Below are positions 19,267-29,013 of a DNA stretch of 64,000 nt, piece by piece. This stretch comes from Sphingomonas palustris. Its GTDB lineage: Bacteria; Pseudomonadota; Alphaproteobacteria; Sphingomonadales; Sphingomonadaceae. Numbering within the stretch: position 1 is the first letter of the stretch; each line of letters begins with the position of its first letter. The stretch spans positions 1 through 64,000 of the forward strand of contig JAMFSI010000167.1 of assembly GCA_026225215.1 (NCBI GenBank). Direction: 5' to 3'. A program made the translations under genes and the position numbers. The notes below the pieces were generated by a model. It was not told the origin of the DNA, ran no database searches, and saw only the letters and a list, made by a program, of their open reading frames with translations.

Positions 19267-19410
19267 TGATCCGAAACTTCGTTTCGGATAGTCGGTACCG
19301 GCCCGCTCCCCCGGCCCAACCACCCATATAGAGTACCCTCGGGGTGGTTGGGCCGGGGGAGCGGGCCGGTACCGACTTCTAAATCCGCTCTTTCGCGGAT
19401 TTAGAAGTCG
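19267..19410. repeat. Large nested palindromic repeat, copy B
   Basis: The same element as at 7765-7930 appears here. TGATCCGAAACTTCGTTTCG starts at 19267, followed by the inner arms GGTACCGGCCCGCTCCCCCG and the complementary arm ending near 19373. A second hairpin at 19375-19409 has arms around CTAAATCCGC and GCGGATTTAG. The right part of the element overlaps the 3-prime end of the oxidase gene and encodes its last residues and stop codon. The central loop differs from copy A. Confidence 0.87.
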
Positions 19411-20599
19411 GTTCTTCCGTCCGCCACCGTCCGGGCAGCGCAATATCCGTCCGGTCCAGTTCGCGCACCGAGGCGCGGCCCAGCGAACGCAGGGTCGCCA
19501 GCATCTCTGCATGGAAAACCTCGAAGATCCGGCGCACGCCCGGCTCGCCGGCACCCGCGAAGGCGTAAAGATAGGCACGGCCGATCAAAACGGCGCGAGC
19601 GCCGATCGCGAGCGCCTTGATGACATCGGAGCCCCGCCGGATGCCGCCGTCGACATAGACCTCGAGATCCTGGCCGACGGCATCGACGATCCCCGGCAAG
19701 ACGCTGATCGGAACCGGACTGCCATCGACATTTCGGGCCGCGTGATTGGACACGACGATCGCATCGAACCCGGCATCGACGGCGCGGCGGGCATCATCTG
19801 CGCGAAGTACGCCCTTCATGACGATCGGCCCTTGCCACCGGCCGCGAATCCACGGCAGATCATCCCATGTCGCGCAGGTATCGCCGCCGCCGAAGGCCTG
19901 GATGACGTCGCCAAAGGAGGCGACCTTGCCATCTGGTTTCACCCACATCGGACAATCGAAGCGCATGCCATCGCGCATGAAATCGAGCGTCCAGCCGAGT
20001 TTGGTGACAAGCTGCGGCATATAGCTGAGCGCGGTGGCGAGGTTGCGTCCGATCGCCGAGCGATCACCGGCCGCCTGGGGTTTCTCGACGCCATGCGTGG
20101 CCATCATGTCCATCGTCAGCACCAGCGCCTCACAGCCGGCCCGCTGTGCGGCGTCGATCATCGCTTCGGTGACGGCGCGCCCGCCGATGGTGTAGAGATT
20201 GAAAAACACCGGCGCCTGTGCCTGCGCCATGGTGTCCGCCAGCGGATAGCCGGTGAGGCAGCTCGTCACATAGACAGCGCCCAATTTACCCGCCGCCGTG
20301 GCCAACGCCGGTTCGCCCTCCTGGCGGAACATGCGGTTGGACCCGGTTGGCGCGATCATAATCGGCGTGGCGACATCATGGCCGAGAATGCGGCTCGACA
20401 GATCGTAGCTCGAGTGGCGGATGGCGGCACGCGGGCGGAACTCGACATCGCCGAACGCCTCGACATTGCGGCGCAGGGTCAGTTCCTGGCCGGCGCCGCT
20501 GGCGATACTGTCGAACAGGGCCTTGGGCAGACGTCGCCGCGCCAACCGCTCGGCATCGGCAAAGCCGTTTATCGCCGGTACGCTCCTGCCTTGCCCCAT
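19379..20599 (-). CDS. FMN-dependent alpha-hydroxy-acid oxidase/dehydrogenase
   Basis: The 406-residue protein is of the lactate/glycolate/mandelate oxidase family, which oxidises 2-hydroxy acids to 2-oxo acids. FMN-barrel motifs include PIMIAPTGSNRMF, VYVTSCLTGYP, LVLTMDM, IVMKGVL and VYVDGGIRRGSDVIKAL. The catalytic His and Arg are in VVSNHAARNVDG, where the usual Gly-Gly after His is Ala-Ala. ATG at 20599 lies one base after the SnoaL-like gene stop (TAAGATG), indicating translational coupling; ATG at 20635 is an alternative. The last residues come from the palindromic repeat. Confidence 0.9.
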   Translation of the reverse strand: MGQGRSVPAINGFADAERLARRRLPKALFDSIASGAGQELTLRRNVEAFGDVEFRPRAAIRHSSYDLSSRILGHDVATPIMIAPTGSNRMFRQEGEPALATAAGKLGAVYVTSCLTGYPLADTMAQAQAPVFFNLYTIGGRAVTEAMIDAAQRAGCEALVLTMDMMATHGVEKPQAAGDRSAIGRNLATALSYMPQLVTKLGWTLDFMRDGMRFDCPMWVKPDGKVASFGDVIQAFGGGDTCATWDDLPWIRGRWQGPIVMKGVLRADDARRAVDAGFDAIVVSNHAARNVDGSPVPISVLPGIVDAVGQDLEVYVDGGIRRGSDVIKALAIGARAVLIGRAYLYAFAGAGEPGVRRIFEVFHAEMLATLRSLGRASVRELDRTDIALPGRWRTEEPTSKSAKERI

Positions 20600-20600
20600 C

Positions 20601-21188
20601 TTACGCGCTGACGGCGTGAGTATCGCCGTCCGCATCCCACACCCTGGGCTGCCGAGGCGCGCGCGGGCGCAACGGCCGTTGATAGCTTGCGTCGTGCCTG
20701 TCACGGGTTGATGGCTGGTCTTGCGCTGCGGGATAGGAAGCGGGGCCGATTGCGAGATTGGACAGATCATCGACCCCGAGCTGGCTCTCGACCAGGGTGA
20801 TGCGGTTGGCGAAGCGCCATTCGCCATCGCGGCGCTGGAAATGATCGATATAGCGGCCGGTGGATATGAAATGCGGCGGTTCTGCGGCTACCCCGACGAA
20901 CAGATAATAGGTTTCGGCATGCGCATCATCGCCATCCACGGTGCAGAAGTGGTTGAGCAGCCCGTGAGAGGTTTTCTCGAAGCTCAGCGTCATGGCGTCG
21001 GCATAATCGAGGAACTGATCGGGAGCGCCGACAAAGCGACCGTGGTCCTCGACCGTATCGTCGAAATAGCAGGATCGCACCAGCGCGCGATCGACGCGAT
21101 CGAGACCGCGTGCATACCGCTGAAGAACTTGCCATATTGCATCGCGATCGATGATATCGCGGAGCTTTCTCTCCATGGCTTCGTCCAT
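20601..21188 (-). CDS. SnoaL-like / NTF2-fold protein
   Basis: The 195-residue protein carries a SnoaL-type domain over residues about 1-140 (DRDAIWQVLQRYARGLDR, then YFDDTVEDHGRF, HGLLNHFCTVDGDDA and RRDGEWRFANR). In aromatic catabolism this fold serves as dehydratase, isomerase or small hydroxylase-associated subunit. A Pro/Arg-rich tail of about 40 residues with no recognisable domain follows. GGAGG seven bases before ATG fixes the start at 21188. It is coupled to the following oxidase gene. Confidence 0.82.
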   Translation of the reverse strand: MDEAMERKLRDIIDRDAIWQVLQRYARGLDRVDRALVRSCYFDDTVEDHGRFVGAPDQFLDYADAMTLSFEKTSHGLLNHFCTVDGDDAHAETYYLFVGVAAEPPHFISTGRYIDHFQRRDGEWRFANRITLVESQLGVDDLSNLAIGPASYPAAQDQPSTRDRHDASYQRPLRPRAPRQPRVWDADGDTHAVSA

Positions 21189-21243
21189 ATTTCGCCTCCA
21201 AAAAGAATAGAGCAGATGAGCGGAGTTTCGCCGTTGGCGAGGC

Positions 21244-21948
21244 CTATCGAATGATTTTGCGGTTTCGCGATGACTGGCGATGAATGGGAGCGGAAAGGGC
21301 TCCGATCGACATATCGATGATCGGCTCGATGTCGTAGCTTTCGCGATTGCTGCCGAGTGCCGTCTGTGCGTTGTCATATTCGATCACGGAGGACAAAAAC
21401 ATCATGCTGAGTATCGAAATGCGCCGATAGTAGACCCTCTGGCTTAGGTCGCCGAAGTGCGATCGCAGCATGTTTCCTGCAGAAAAAAGCGTCGATTGCC
21501 GGCCCTCGATGTTGATCCGTGACAGCCCGGTCCTGGGATCCCCGCTATAATAGGGATGGGTGCCGACCTCGGGGTTGAGATAATATTGCAGTGAAAACCG
21601 GCAGAAGGCGTGGCGACCGTCCGGCATGGCCATCGTCAGATCGGGAAGCCACATGATCTTCAGCAGATCTCGCGCGTCGATGCCGGCCGGGTTGGCGTCT
21701 TTCAGAGCCTCGAACTGCTTCATCCGCACGGCATCGACGCGAAACACCCGGTCGGCGAGAATGGCGCTGACGAAGCCGTGCTTGCTGCCGAAATGATATT
21801 GGACGGCGCTGCGGTTGCGTTGGCCCGCCGCTTCGGCAACCTCCTTCAAGGAAATGCGCTCGAACCCGAAAGCGCCGAACAAATGCTCCCCCGTCTCGAT
21901 CAGGCGCTGCTTGGTTGAAATGTTCTCGGTCTGCGGGTCTTGATCCAC
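21244..21948 (-). CDS. TetR-family regulator inside the catabolic operon
   Basis: The 234-residue protein has a TetR helix-turn-helix near its start (KQRLIETGEHLFGAFGFERI, then LKEVAEAAGQRNRSAVQYHF) and an all-helical effector domain. GTG at 21948 is chosen because TAAGGA lies about six bases upstream; the frame is open further but would run into the PQQ gene. It is embedded in the run of genes it may control and is a candidate for binding the TAATCGA palindromes at 29925-29969. Confidence 0.9.
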   Translation of the reverse strand: MDQDPQTENISTKQRLIETGEHLFGAFGFERISLKEVAEAAGQRNRSAVQYHFGSKHGFVSAILADRVFRVDAVRMKQFEALKDANPAGIDARDLLKIMWLPDLTMAMPDGRHAFCRFSLQYYLNPEVGTHPYYSGDPRTGLSRINIEGRQSTLFSAGNMLRSHFGDLSQRVYYRRISILSMMFLSSVIEYDNAQTALGSNRESYDIEPIIDMSIGALSAPIHRQSSRNRKIIR

Positions 21949-22061
21949 GGCTTCCTTACCTATGGTTGGGCGCGCGAGCGGGAAGGCGACTCGCGGTGCC
22001 CGGGGTATCCATAGATGGGCCACCGGCACAACCTGTTGTTCCGGAACTGCAATGGCGCGCG

Positions 22062-24134
22062 TCAGCATCTCAAGAGCGCCCGGGTCGCCATCGAGCCGCC
22101 GTCCTTCGCCTTGTGCCCGGTCAGGACGGCTCGCGCGCCGGAGCGGATATAGGCATGCACGGCCTTCACTTGATCCCGCGAGAGATTGTCGAACCGGGGC
22201 ATGCCGTTCTGCATCAGCGCGCCGTCATGCAGCACGCTCCACAGCGTATCTAGGTTGAGCGCCAGCGCGGACTCGCGAAGATCCGGGGCGTTGCCGCCCG
22301 ACACCAGATTGATGCCGTGGCACACCAGGCAATTCATGTAGACTTGCCGTCCAGTCGCGACATCGCTGTCGCTGATCTTGATCGACGGATCGTCGATGGG
22401 ATGGACCGCCAGATCGGGCGGCGCCGGTCGCGGCAGATGCTTGTTCCCGTCGAGGGTAAACGTCAGCAGGCGGCGCATCTGCGCCCCGAACTTCCAGCCC
22501 GTCCGCATCAAATCATTACCGACGCCGGCCGATCCGCCGTAGCCGACCAGCACCGAGACATATTGCTTGCCACCGACCGCATAGCTGATCGGCGCAGCCT
22601 GGATGCCGAGCCCGGCGTCGAAGCGCCACAACCGCTTGCCGGTGCTAGTATCATAGGCGGAGAACAAGCCGTCCGCGGTTCCCTGGAACACCAGGCTGCC
22701 CGCGGTGGCGAGCGTGCCGCCGTTCCAGAAGGTGGGCAGACGGACTTTCCAGGCCGCTTGCTGGCGCACCGGATCCCACGCCAGGAGCGAGGCCGTGCCA
22801 TCCTCGGCGTCGCTTTTCGCCTCGCTGATCTGGATGCCGCCGAAGGAGGATTCGCCGGGTTTAGGCACTACTTTGCTGAACTTGGCGCCGGCCTGGGTGT
22901 AGGGAATGAAGGCAAGCCCGGCTTTGGGGCTGTAGGCCATCGCCTGCCAATTATGGGTGCCCAGCGAACTCGGCCACATCGAGGTCTCGCCGGTCTCGTA
23001 GCGGATGTTCGGCGCCTCGACCGGTCGACCGGTTTTGAGATCGATATGATCCGCCCAGCTTATCTTCCCGGTCTTGCCGGCCGAGAGCAGCTTGCCGGTC
23101 TCTCGGTCGAGCACATAGAAGAAGCCGTTAGTGGGGGCCTGCATCAGCACTTTGCGCGGGTGCCCATCGACCGCAATCGTTGCCATAACGATGTTGGCGG
23201 TGGCCTTGTAATCCCAGGCCTCGCGCGGATTGACTTGATAATGCCAAAGATATTTGCCGGTCTCCGCGTCGAGCGCGACGATCGAGGCGAGATAGAGATT
23301 GTCGCCGCCGCCGGGGCTGCGCACGCTCGGATCATATGGCCCCGAATTGCCGGTGCCGATATAGACCCGTTTCAGCTCCGGGTCGTAAGTCATGCCATTC
23401 CAGACCGTGCCGCCGGTGCCGGTTTTCCAATATTCGCCGCCCCAGGTCTTGGCGGCGGCTTCCATCGCGGGATCGCCCTTATTTTCCTCGGGCGATCCGG
23501 GGGCCGTGTAGAAGCGCCAGGCCCGCTGCCCGGTCGCGGCGTCATAAGCGGTGACGTAACCGCGCGCGCCATAATCCGCGCCGGCATTGCCGATGATCAC
23601 CTTGTCGCCGATCACGCGCGGCGCGCCCGTGCTGTAGCGGACGCCATCGCCCTCGATCGTCTCGGCGCTCCACAGCGGTTTGCCGGTCTTGGCGTCGACC
23701 GCGATCAGCCGTCCGTCGAGGGTGCAGATATAGACTCGCCCCGCTGAATAAGCCGCGCCGCGGTTGACCCCGAAATTGTAGCGCATCCGCTCCGGATGAT
23801 GGTTCCAGATCTCGGGGTCATAGCGCCACAGCACGCGGCCGGTTCGTCCATCGACGGCGTAAACCGCCGAGTAGCTGCCGGTGAAATACAGCGTACCATC
23901 GACGGCGATCGGCGTTCCCTCGAGCGTCACTTCGGCTGGTAGATCGGTGTACCAGGCCAATCCGAGCCTGCCAATATTCGCTCGGTCGATGGCCGCAAGT
24001 CGACTGTAGTCGCTCTCGTCCGGCGCGCCCCCCGGCCCTGGCCAGTTGGCGTTCGCGCCAATCTCTTCCTGCCCGCGCGCAAAACCCGCGAGCAGCAGCA
24101 ACGAGAGCGCAGCCGGTACCGAGATCCCCTTCAT
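22062..24134 (-). CDS. PQQ-dependent quinohemoprotein alcohol dehydrogenase
   Basis: The 690-residue periplasmic enzyme has a signal peptide (LLLLAGFARGQ), an eight-bladed PQQ propeller with repeated tryptophan-docking motifs (AVDGRTGRVLWRYD, AVDAKTGKPLW, ALDAETGKYLWHYQ) and a C-terminal cytochrome c domain with CLVCH near residue 603. It should oxidise an alcohol and pass electrons to haem c. The vicinal Cys-Cys pair typical of type II alcohol dehydrogenases is not visible; the only cysteines are in VYICTL, the haem motif and the final residue. GAGGAGG nine bases before ATG supports the start. It follows the TonB receptor by 14 bases. Confidence 0.93.
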   Translation of the reverse strand: MKGISVPAALSLLLLAGFARGQEEIGANANWPGPGGAPDESDYSRLAAIDRANIGRLGLAWYTDLPAEVTLEGTPIAVDGTLYFTGSYSAVYAVDGRTGRVLWRYDPEIWNHHPERMRYNFGVNRGAAYSAGRVYICTLDGRLIAVDAKTGKPLWSAETIEGDGVRYSTGAPRVIGDKVIIGNAGADYGARGYVTAYDAATGQRAWRFYTAPGSPEENKGDPAMEAAAKTWGGEYWKTGTGGTVWNGMTYDPELKRVYIGTGNSGPYDPSVRSPGGGDNLYLASIVALDAETGKYLWHYQVNPREAWDYKATANIVMATIAVDGHPRKVLMQAPTNGFFYVLDRETGKLLSAGKTGKISWADHIDLKTGRPVEAPNIRYETGETSMWPSSLGTHNWQAMAYSPKAGLAFIPYTQAGAKFSKVVPKPGESSFGGIQISEAKSDAEDGTASLLAWDPVRQQAAWKVRLPTFWNGGTLATAGSLVFQGTADGLFSAYDTSTGKRLWRFDAGLGIQAAPISYAVGGKQYVSVLVGYGGSAGVGNDLMRTGWKFGAQMRRLLTFTLDGNKHLPRPAPPDLAVHPIDDPSIKISDSDVATGRQVYMNCLVCHGINLVSGGNAPDLRESALALNLDTLWSVLHDGALMQNGMPRFDNLSRDQVKAVHAYIRSGARAVLTGHKAKDGGSMATRALLRC

Positions 24135-24148
24135 GGCAAAGGGCCTCC

Positions 24149-26590
24149 TCAGCGACCGAACCGAACGCGCAGCCGGGCGCCGACCATGCGCGGTTCGCCG
24201 AGCTGGGCGTTTTCCAGACCGACGGATGTGTAAGTCCCGGCGACGTAGCTGAAATACTGCTTGTTCGTGAGGTTGGTGACAAAGACGCTGAGATCGAATG
24301 GTTTGCCCATCACCGAGGCCCAGGTGATATTCGCGTTTACCAGCCCGATCGGCGCAATCGTGCCATAGGGGCTGGCCAGGGTGATAAGCTGGCGGGATTT
24401 GTAGGAATAAGTCGCGCTGACCGAAATATGGCCATCGTCGTCCGGCAGCGGCAGTGTATATGTCGCGGTCGCGCTGAGCTGGTTCGTGGCAGCGAGCGGG
24501 AGCACACCGCCGACCGAGGTTGTCGGAGCGAAGGTGTCGTAGCGGCTGCCTGGGACCGTCGGCGGGAAGGAGATCGAGAGCAGTTTGGTATTCAGATAGG
24601 TATAGGCGCCATCGAGGGTGAGGCCGGCGAACGGCGTGACGGTCGCCTCGACCTCTCCGCCCCAGATGCGCGACTTGCCAGCGTTAGTAATACCCTCGGT
24701 CGGCTCCGCAAGATTCAACGATGAACTGAAGCCGATATTGAGCTGCTGGTTGTCGAATTTATTGTAGAAGCCGGCGACATCGAAGGTTCCACGCACCGGA
24801 GCGGCGAAGGTGGTCTTCAGGCCGGCCTCGAAGCTGTCGAGCTTTTCCGGTTTGAAGGTGTTGTAACCCTCGGGCGCATTCTGGACGACATCGCCTTGAC
24901 GGTAGCCGCGCGCATATTTGGCGTAGAGCAGCACATTCTCGTCGGGCTTGTAATCGAGGTCGATCAGCCAGGTCGGCGCGCTCGATTTCTCGGTGTAGCG
25001 TGCATTGCAATCGGTCGGCGAGGTGATCGGCAAAGCCGGATTGCGGATGAAGGTGTTCTGGCAGTATCCGACTGGATTGTTGGGCGTCGGGAAATTATAA
25101 TCGACATAGAAACCTTCGCTCGTAGAATAGTCGGAGGTAAAACGAATGCCGGCGGTCAGTTTGAGCTGATCGGTCAGCTTGTAATTGGCTTGCGCATAGA
25201 CGGCGAGATCGGTGCTTTTCTTCGACACGGTGTCATCGACCACGAAACCTGTCGGACGACCGGCGAGGGCTCCGAGGTAGTCGGTGCATTGGAAGGCATT
25301 GACGTTGGTGCAGCTGATAAGCGTCGGCACGCGCGCGCCCGATGGTCCGTTGGGTTCCGACAATTCGAAGTAAGCGCCGGCCTGGTACGTCAGCCGCCGG
25401 TCGAAGGCATTGCCCTGGATCTGGAACTCTTCGGTCAGCAGCGATGACTGGCCGATGGCCGCGCCTGGCCGCGAATTGACTTCGGTAAAGGGAAAAGATG
25501 GATTGCCGGGCGCCGGAAAGGTCCAGTTGACCCCGAACAGATCGTTGAACAGATAATCCTGGAAGGCGCCGTAGCTGAGGATGTTCTTGATCGTAAACCG
25601 ATCGCTGGCATGCCAGGTGGTGGTGTTGATCACTTGCCATTCCCTGAAGCGTGAAGCGGCATCCGGGTTGTCGTTCTGAACCGAATAGAAGCCGCGATTG
25701 GCGTTGGCGGCGAGTTGCGGCGCGCAGAGAAAGTTGAATGCATTGTTCGGGTTGCAAGCAAAGAGCTTGGGCACGGTGCCATTGGTATCCGACTTGGAAT
25801 AATAGCCGACCGTGTAATTTTCGAGATTGGGTAATAAGTCGACGACCATGCTGGCCCGCAGCGCGAGATAATTGACATCGTCGAAATTGGTGGGCCCGAT
25901 GCCGGAGGTGTTGATAACGTAGCCGTCACGCGTTTGGTGGTCGATGCCGAAGCGGAGGCGCACCGTTTGACTGACGGGAATGTTGATGACAGCCTGAGTG
26001 CGGACCATGTTATAATTGCCGACCGAGCCTTCGACATAACCTTCGAACTTGTCGGTCGGCCGTTGCGGCACCAGCAGAATATCGCCGCCCGTCGTATTGC
26101 GCCCGAACAGCGTGCCCTGCGGGCCCTTCAGGACCTGAACGTTCTGGAGATCGAAGAACAGGCCGGGACCGGCTCCGTCGCCCGAAGGTACCGCGCCGAC
26201 GCCGCCATGCGGCGCCACCACGTCGGCGAAATAAACGCCCACGGAGGGTGCTGTATTACCGTCCTGCGTGAAACCGCGGATCGAGAAGGTCGTGTTCTGC
26301 GCGCCGAACTGCTGGCTCGCCGTCAACGACGGGACATAGGCGGCGAGATCCTGCGGGTTGAAGATATTGCGGGTGGTCAACTGGGCTTGATTAAGCACCG
26401 AAACCGAGATGGGAACGTCTTGCAACCGTTCCTCGATGCGCCGCGCTGTTACCACGATATCGCCCGGATTTGCTGCGGCATTACTATTACCACCGTCGGC
26501 GCTCGGGGAAGACTGCGCGAAGGCTGGTATGGCCATCCCACATGTCAATGACGTTGTGATGCACAGCGAGAGGAAAGCTTTCTTGTTCAT
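24149..26590 (-). CDS. TonB-dependent receptor of the 18-30 kb operon
   Basis: The 813-residue protein has a signal peptide ending near AIPAFAQ, a TonB box/plug start DIVVTARRIEERLQDVPISV, then NPQDLAAYVPSL, FSIRGFTQDG and VQVLKGPQGTLFGRNTTGG. The barrel ends in RMVGARLRVRFGR. ATG at 26590 is preferred over an upstream in-frame start because GGGAG is about eight bases away. The sequence type (VTARR, GPQGTLFG) is the large sphingomonad group that imports aromatic and other poorly known substrates. Confidence 0.94.
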   Translation of the reverse strand: MNKKAFLSLCITTSLTCGMAIPAFAQSSPSADGGNSNAAANPGDIVVTARRIEERLQDVPISVSVLNQAQLTTRNIFNPQDLAAYVPSLTASQQFGAQNTTFSIRGFTQDGNTAPSVGVYFADVVAPHGGVGAVPSGDGAGPGLFFDLQNVQVLKGPQGTLFGRNTTGGDILLVPQRPTDKFEGYVEGSVGNYNMVRTQAVINIPVSQTVRLRFGIDHQTRDGYVINTSGIGPTNFDDVNYLALRASMVVDLLPNLENYTVGYYSKSDTNGTVPKLFACNPNNAFNFLCAPQLAANANRGFYSVQNDNPDAASRFREWQVINTTTWHASDRFTIKNILSYGAFQDYLFNDLFGVNWTFPAPGNPSFPFTEVNSRPGAAIGQSSLLTEEFQIQGNAFDRRLTYQAGAYFELSEPNGPSGARVPTLISCTNVNAFQCTDYLGALAGRPTGFVVDDTVSKKSTDLAVYAQANYKLTDQLKLTAGIRFTSDYSTSEGFYVDYNFPTPNNPVGYCQNTFIRNPALPITSPTDCNARYTEKSSAPTWLIDLDYKPDENVLLYAKYARGYRQGDVVQNAPEGYNTFKPEKLDSFEAGLKTTFAAPVRGTFDVAGFYNKFDNQQLNIGFSSSLNLAEPTEGITNAGKSRIWGGEVEATVTPFAGLTLDGAYTYLNTKLLSISFPPTVPGSRYDTFAPTTSVGGVLPLAATNQLSATATYTLPLPDDDGHISVSATYSYKSRQLITLASPYGTIAPIGLVNANITWASVMGKPFDLSVFVTNLTNKQYFSYVAGTYTSVGLENAQLGEPRMVGARLRVRFGR

Positions 26591-26612
26591 TATACCCGCT
26601 CCCAATTTGATT

Positions 26613-27350
26613 TTATGGTTGATTTACAATTATTTGAATTCCATATGCGAAGGTGATCGCTATGATTTGCTCCCGCCGAGCTGCGGCGACGCGCGGCGCG
26701 AAGGATTTTTCGAAGAAGGCCTCATATTCCGCGCGGCCGCCGGCCGGCATGCCGTTGTGGCTGCGTTCGCGCTCGGCGGTGGCGCGCAACAGTGGCAGCA
26801 GGCGTTCAAGATGCCGCGCGGGAATGACGATCACCCCCTCGCGATCGGCGACGACGATGTCGCCGGGAATGACGCAGACGCCGCCGCAGCTGACCGGCAC
26901 GTTGATCTCGCCATGGCCGCCGATCGTCGGCTTGCGTGGTATGGTCGCACGGGCGAAGACCGGGAAACCCAGGGCTTCGATCCCCTCGACATCGCGCGAA
27001 GCGCCGTCGATCACGATCGCGGCGACGCCGAGGCCCTGTGCCCATCCGCTGAAATATTCCCCCCACACCGCGCGCGACATGTCGCCGCGGGCATCGACGA
27101 CGAGGACGTCACCCGGCCGCGCCGTCTTCAGCGCCGCCGAGATCATCACGAAGTCGCCGGGCGGTACCGTCACCGTGACCGCCGGGCCGACGATGCGGGA
27201 CAGGCGCGGATGGATCGGCCGGATGCGGTGATCCATCAGATGCAGCTCCATGGTATCGCTGATCCAGGCGATCTCGTAACCGCGCAGTTCCTCGATGACC
27301 TCGGGCGAGGGCGGCGGCGGCAGTTCGCCGAAGGTGAAGGAGCCGCTCAT
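26613..27350 (-). CDS. RraA-like / HMG-CHA aldolase family protein
   Basis: The 245-residue protein belongs to the RraA and 4-carboxy-4-hydroxy-2-oxoadipate aldolase fold family. Typical motifs are GPAVTVTVPPGDF, ARPGDVLVVDARGD, GEYFSGWAQGLGVAAIVIDG with the catalytic G-A-S-R-D, and a C-terminal IPGDIVVADREGVIVIP. In catabolic clusters such proteins are retro-aldolases or oxaloacetate decarboxylases. The start is uncertain: ATG at 27350 suits the family, and a GTG at 27422 would overlap the preceding gene. Confidence 0.85.
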   Translation of the reverse strand: MSGSFTFGELPPPPSPEVIEELRGYEIAWISDTMELHLMDHRIRPIHPRLSRIVGPAVTVTVPPGDFVMISAALKTARPGDVLVVDARGDMSRAVWGEYFSGWAQGLGVAAIVIDGASRDVEGIEALGFPVFARATIPRKPTIGGHGEINVPVSCGGVCVIPGDIVVADREGVIVIPARHLERLLPLLRATAERERSHNGMPAGGRAEYEAFFEKSFAPRVAAARREQIIAITFAYGIQIIVNQP

Positions 27351-27396
27351 CGCCGGCACGCCCGTTCGATCGAAAATTTCATCCCCATTCCCCCGT

Positions 27397-29013
27397 TTAG
27401 AAAAACGCTGCCGCCCGCTCACCGATCATGATGGCGGTCGCATTGGGACAGCGCCGGACCACCTTCGGCATGATCGAAGTATCGACGATGCGAAGATTGG
27501 CGATGCCGTGAACGCGGCAGTGCTGGTCCACCACCGAGTTGTCGATCGAGGTGCCGATCCGACAACTGCTCGCCATGTGCAGCGACGTGCCGACATGGGC
27601 GCGCAGATGCTCGTCGAGCAGCGCGTCGGACCCCAAAGTCTCGTCATGTATCGCTACCCGGCGGGCGCCGATCGCGCGATAGGAATCGCTGCCGATCAGC
27701 CGCGCCGAAAGCCGCATCCCTTCGCGCAGCCGGCGCAGATCTTCGGCATCCTCCAGATAATGATAATCGACGATCGGCGCGCCGAACGGCTCCGCCGAAG
27801 CCAGCCGGATCTCGCCGCGACTGCGCCCCTGCATCAGGATCACCGTGATCGACAGGTTCCATTGGGTGGTGAGCTGGTCATTGAGTTTGGACCAGGACAG
27901 CTGCCGCGCGCCGAGCGCGAGGCCACGCAGGCGTTGCCCGAGCGTGGCGGTCTGCAAGATCGCCGCATTGAGCGGGGTGACGCCCGCCATTAGCATCATG
28001 TCGCTGTGATCGTCCGAGCCGGGCGTGGTGTAGTGCAGACCGGCCTCGGCCATCGCCCGCTTGGTCGGATCGACATGCATCCGCTTGGTGCCGGGCACCG
28101 AGAGCGGCATCTGCAGCGTGCAGTGATCGGTGAAGTTGCGGCCGACATGCGGCGACTCGAGCGCGACCGGAATGCCGAACGTCGTGAGTTCCTCGGCCGG
28201 CCCAATTCCCGAGAGCATGAGCAGATGCGGCGATTTGATCGCGCCGGCGCTCAAGACGATCTCGCCACCATGAATTTCGATCGTCTCACCGGCGCGCTCG
28301 GCCAGGATGCCGATCGCCTGGCCGCCGGACAACAGGATGCGGCGGACATTGGTGTCCGGCAGCACGTCGAGGTTGGTGCGGCCGTCGGCGGGATCGAGAT
28401 AAGCGAGCGCCGCATTGTAGCGCAAACCATCGACATTGTTGAGCGGCAGCGCACCGTAACCGATCGAGGCGGGCGCATTCATGTCCGCGTCGTGCGAAAA
28501 GCCGGCCTGCGCGCATGCCGTAGCAAAAGCATGCGACGCCGGCGACCACTGCGCCTCCCGGACGCGATGCACCGGGATCGGCCCCGCCTTGCCGTGGTGG
28601 TTGCCGCTCATGTCGGCATCGCGCTCGAGCTTGTTGAAATAGGGCAGCACCGCCTCATAGGACCAGGCGCTGGCGCCGCCCTGTGCCCAGCCGTCGAAAT
28701 CTTCGGCCAGGCCGCGCGTGAAAACGGTACCGTTGATCGCGCTCGATCCGCCGACGACGCGGCCGCGTGACAGCGGCTGCTGCACCCCCTGCCGCAGATT
28801 GGCGACGAAACCCCAATTGTTGGGATGGCCCGGTACGCTGGCGCCGAACAGTGCGCCGTAACGCAGCTCGGGCGGATAGCTGTCGATGCCGATATAGCGT
28901 GGCCCGGCCTCGACCAGCAGGACCGAGCGCCGGGAGTCCTCGGACAATCGCGCCGCGAGCGCGCAGCCGGAAGAGCCCGCCCCGATAATGATGACATCGT
29001 AGTGCTTACGCAC
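27397..29013 (-). CDS. GMC-family FAD oxidoreductase
   Basis: The 538-residue flavoprotein is of the choline dehydrogenase/alcohol oxidase type. It shows the FAD motif VIIIGAGSSGCALAARL at the start, GRVVGGSSAINGTVFTRG, LSAGAIKSPHLLMLSGIGP and a C-terminal catalytic region HMASSCRIG and PNATAIMIGERAA. GTG at 29013 places the FAD motif at residue about 9 and overlaps the preceding amidohydrolase gene by 8 bases. With the PQQ enzyme it gives the operon two alcohol-oxidising steps. Confidence 0.92.
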   Translation of the reverse strand: MRKHYDVIIIGAGSSGCALAARLSEDSRRSVLLVEAGPRYIGIDSYPPELRYGALFGASVPGHPNNWGFVANLRQGVQQPLSRGRVVGGSSAINGTVFTRGLAEDFDGWAQGGASAWSYEAVLPYFNKLERDADMSGNHHGKAGPIPVHRVREAQWSPASHAFATACAQAGFSHDADMNAPASIGYGALPLNNVDGLRYNAALAYLDPADGRTNLDVLPDTNVRRILLSGGQAIGILAERAGETIEIHGGEIVLSAGAIKSPHLLMLSGIGPAEELTTFGIPVALESPHVGRNFTDHCTLQMPLSVPGTKRMHVDPTKRAMAEAGLHYTTPGSDDHSDMMLMAGVTPLNAAILQTATLGQRLRGLALGARQLSWSKLNDQLTTQWNLSITVILMQGRSRGEIRLASAEPFGAPIVDYHYLEDAEDLRRLREGMRLSARLIGSDSYRAIGARRVAIHDETLGSDALLDEHLRAHVGTSLHMASSCRIGTSIDNSVVDQHCRVHGIANLRIVDTSIMPKVVRRCPNATAIMIGERAAAFF

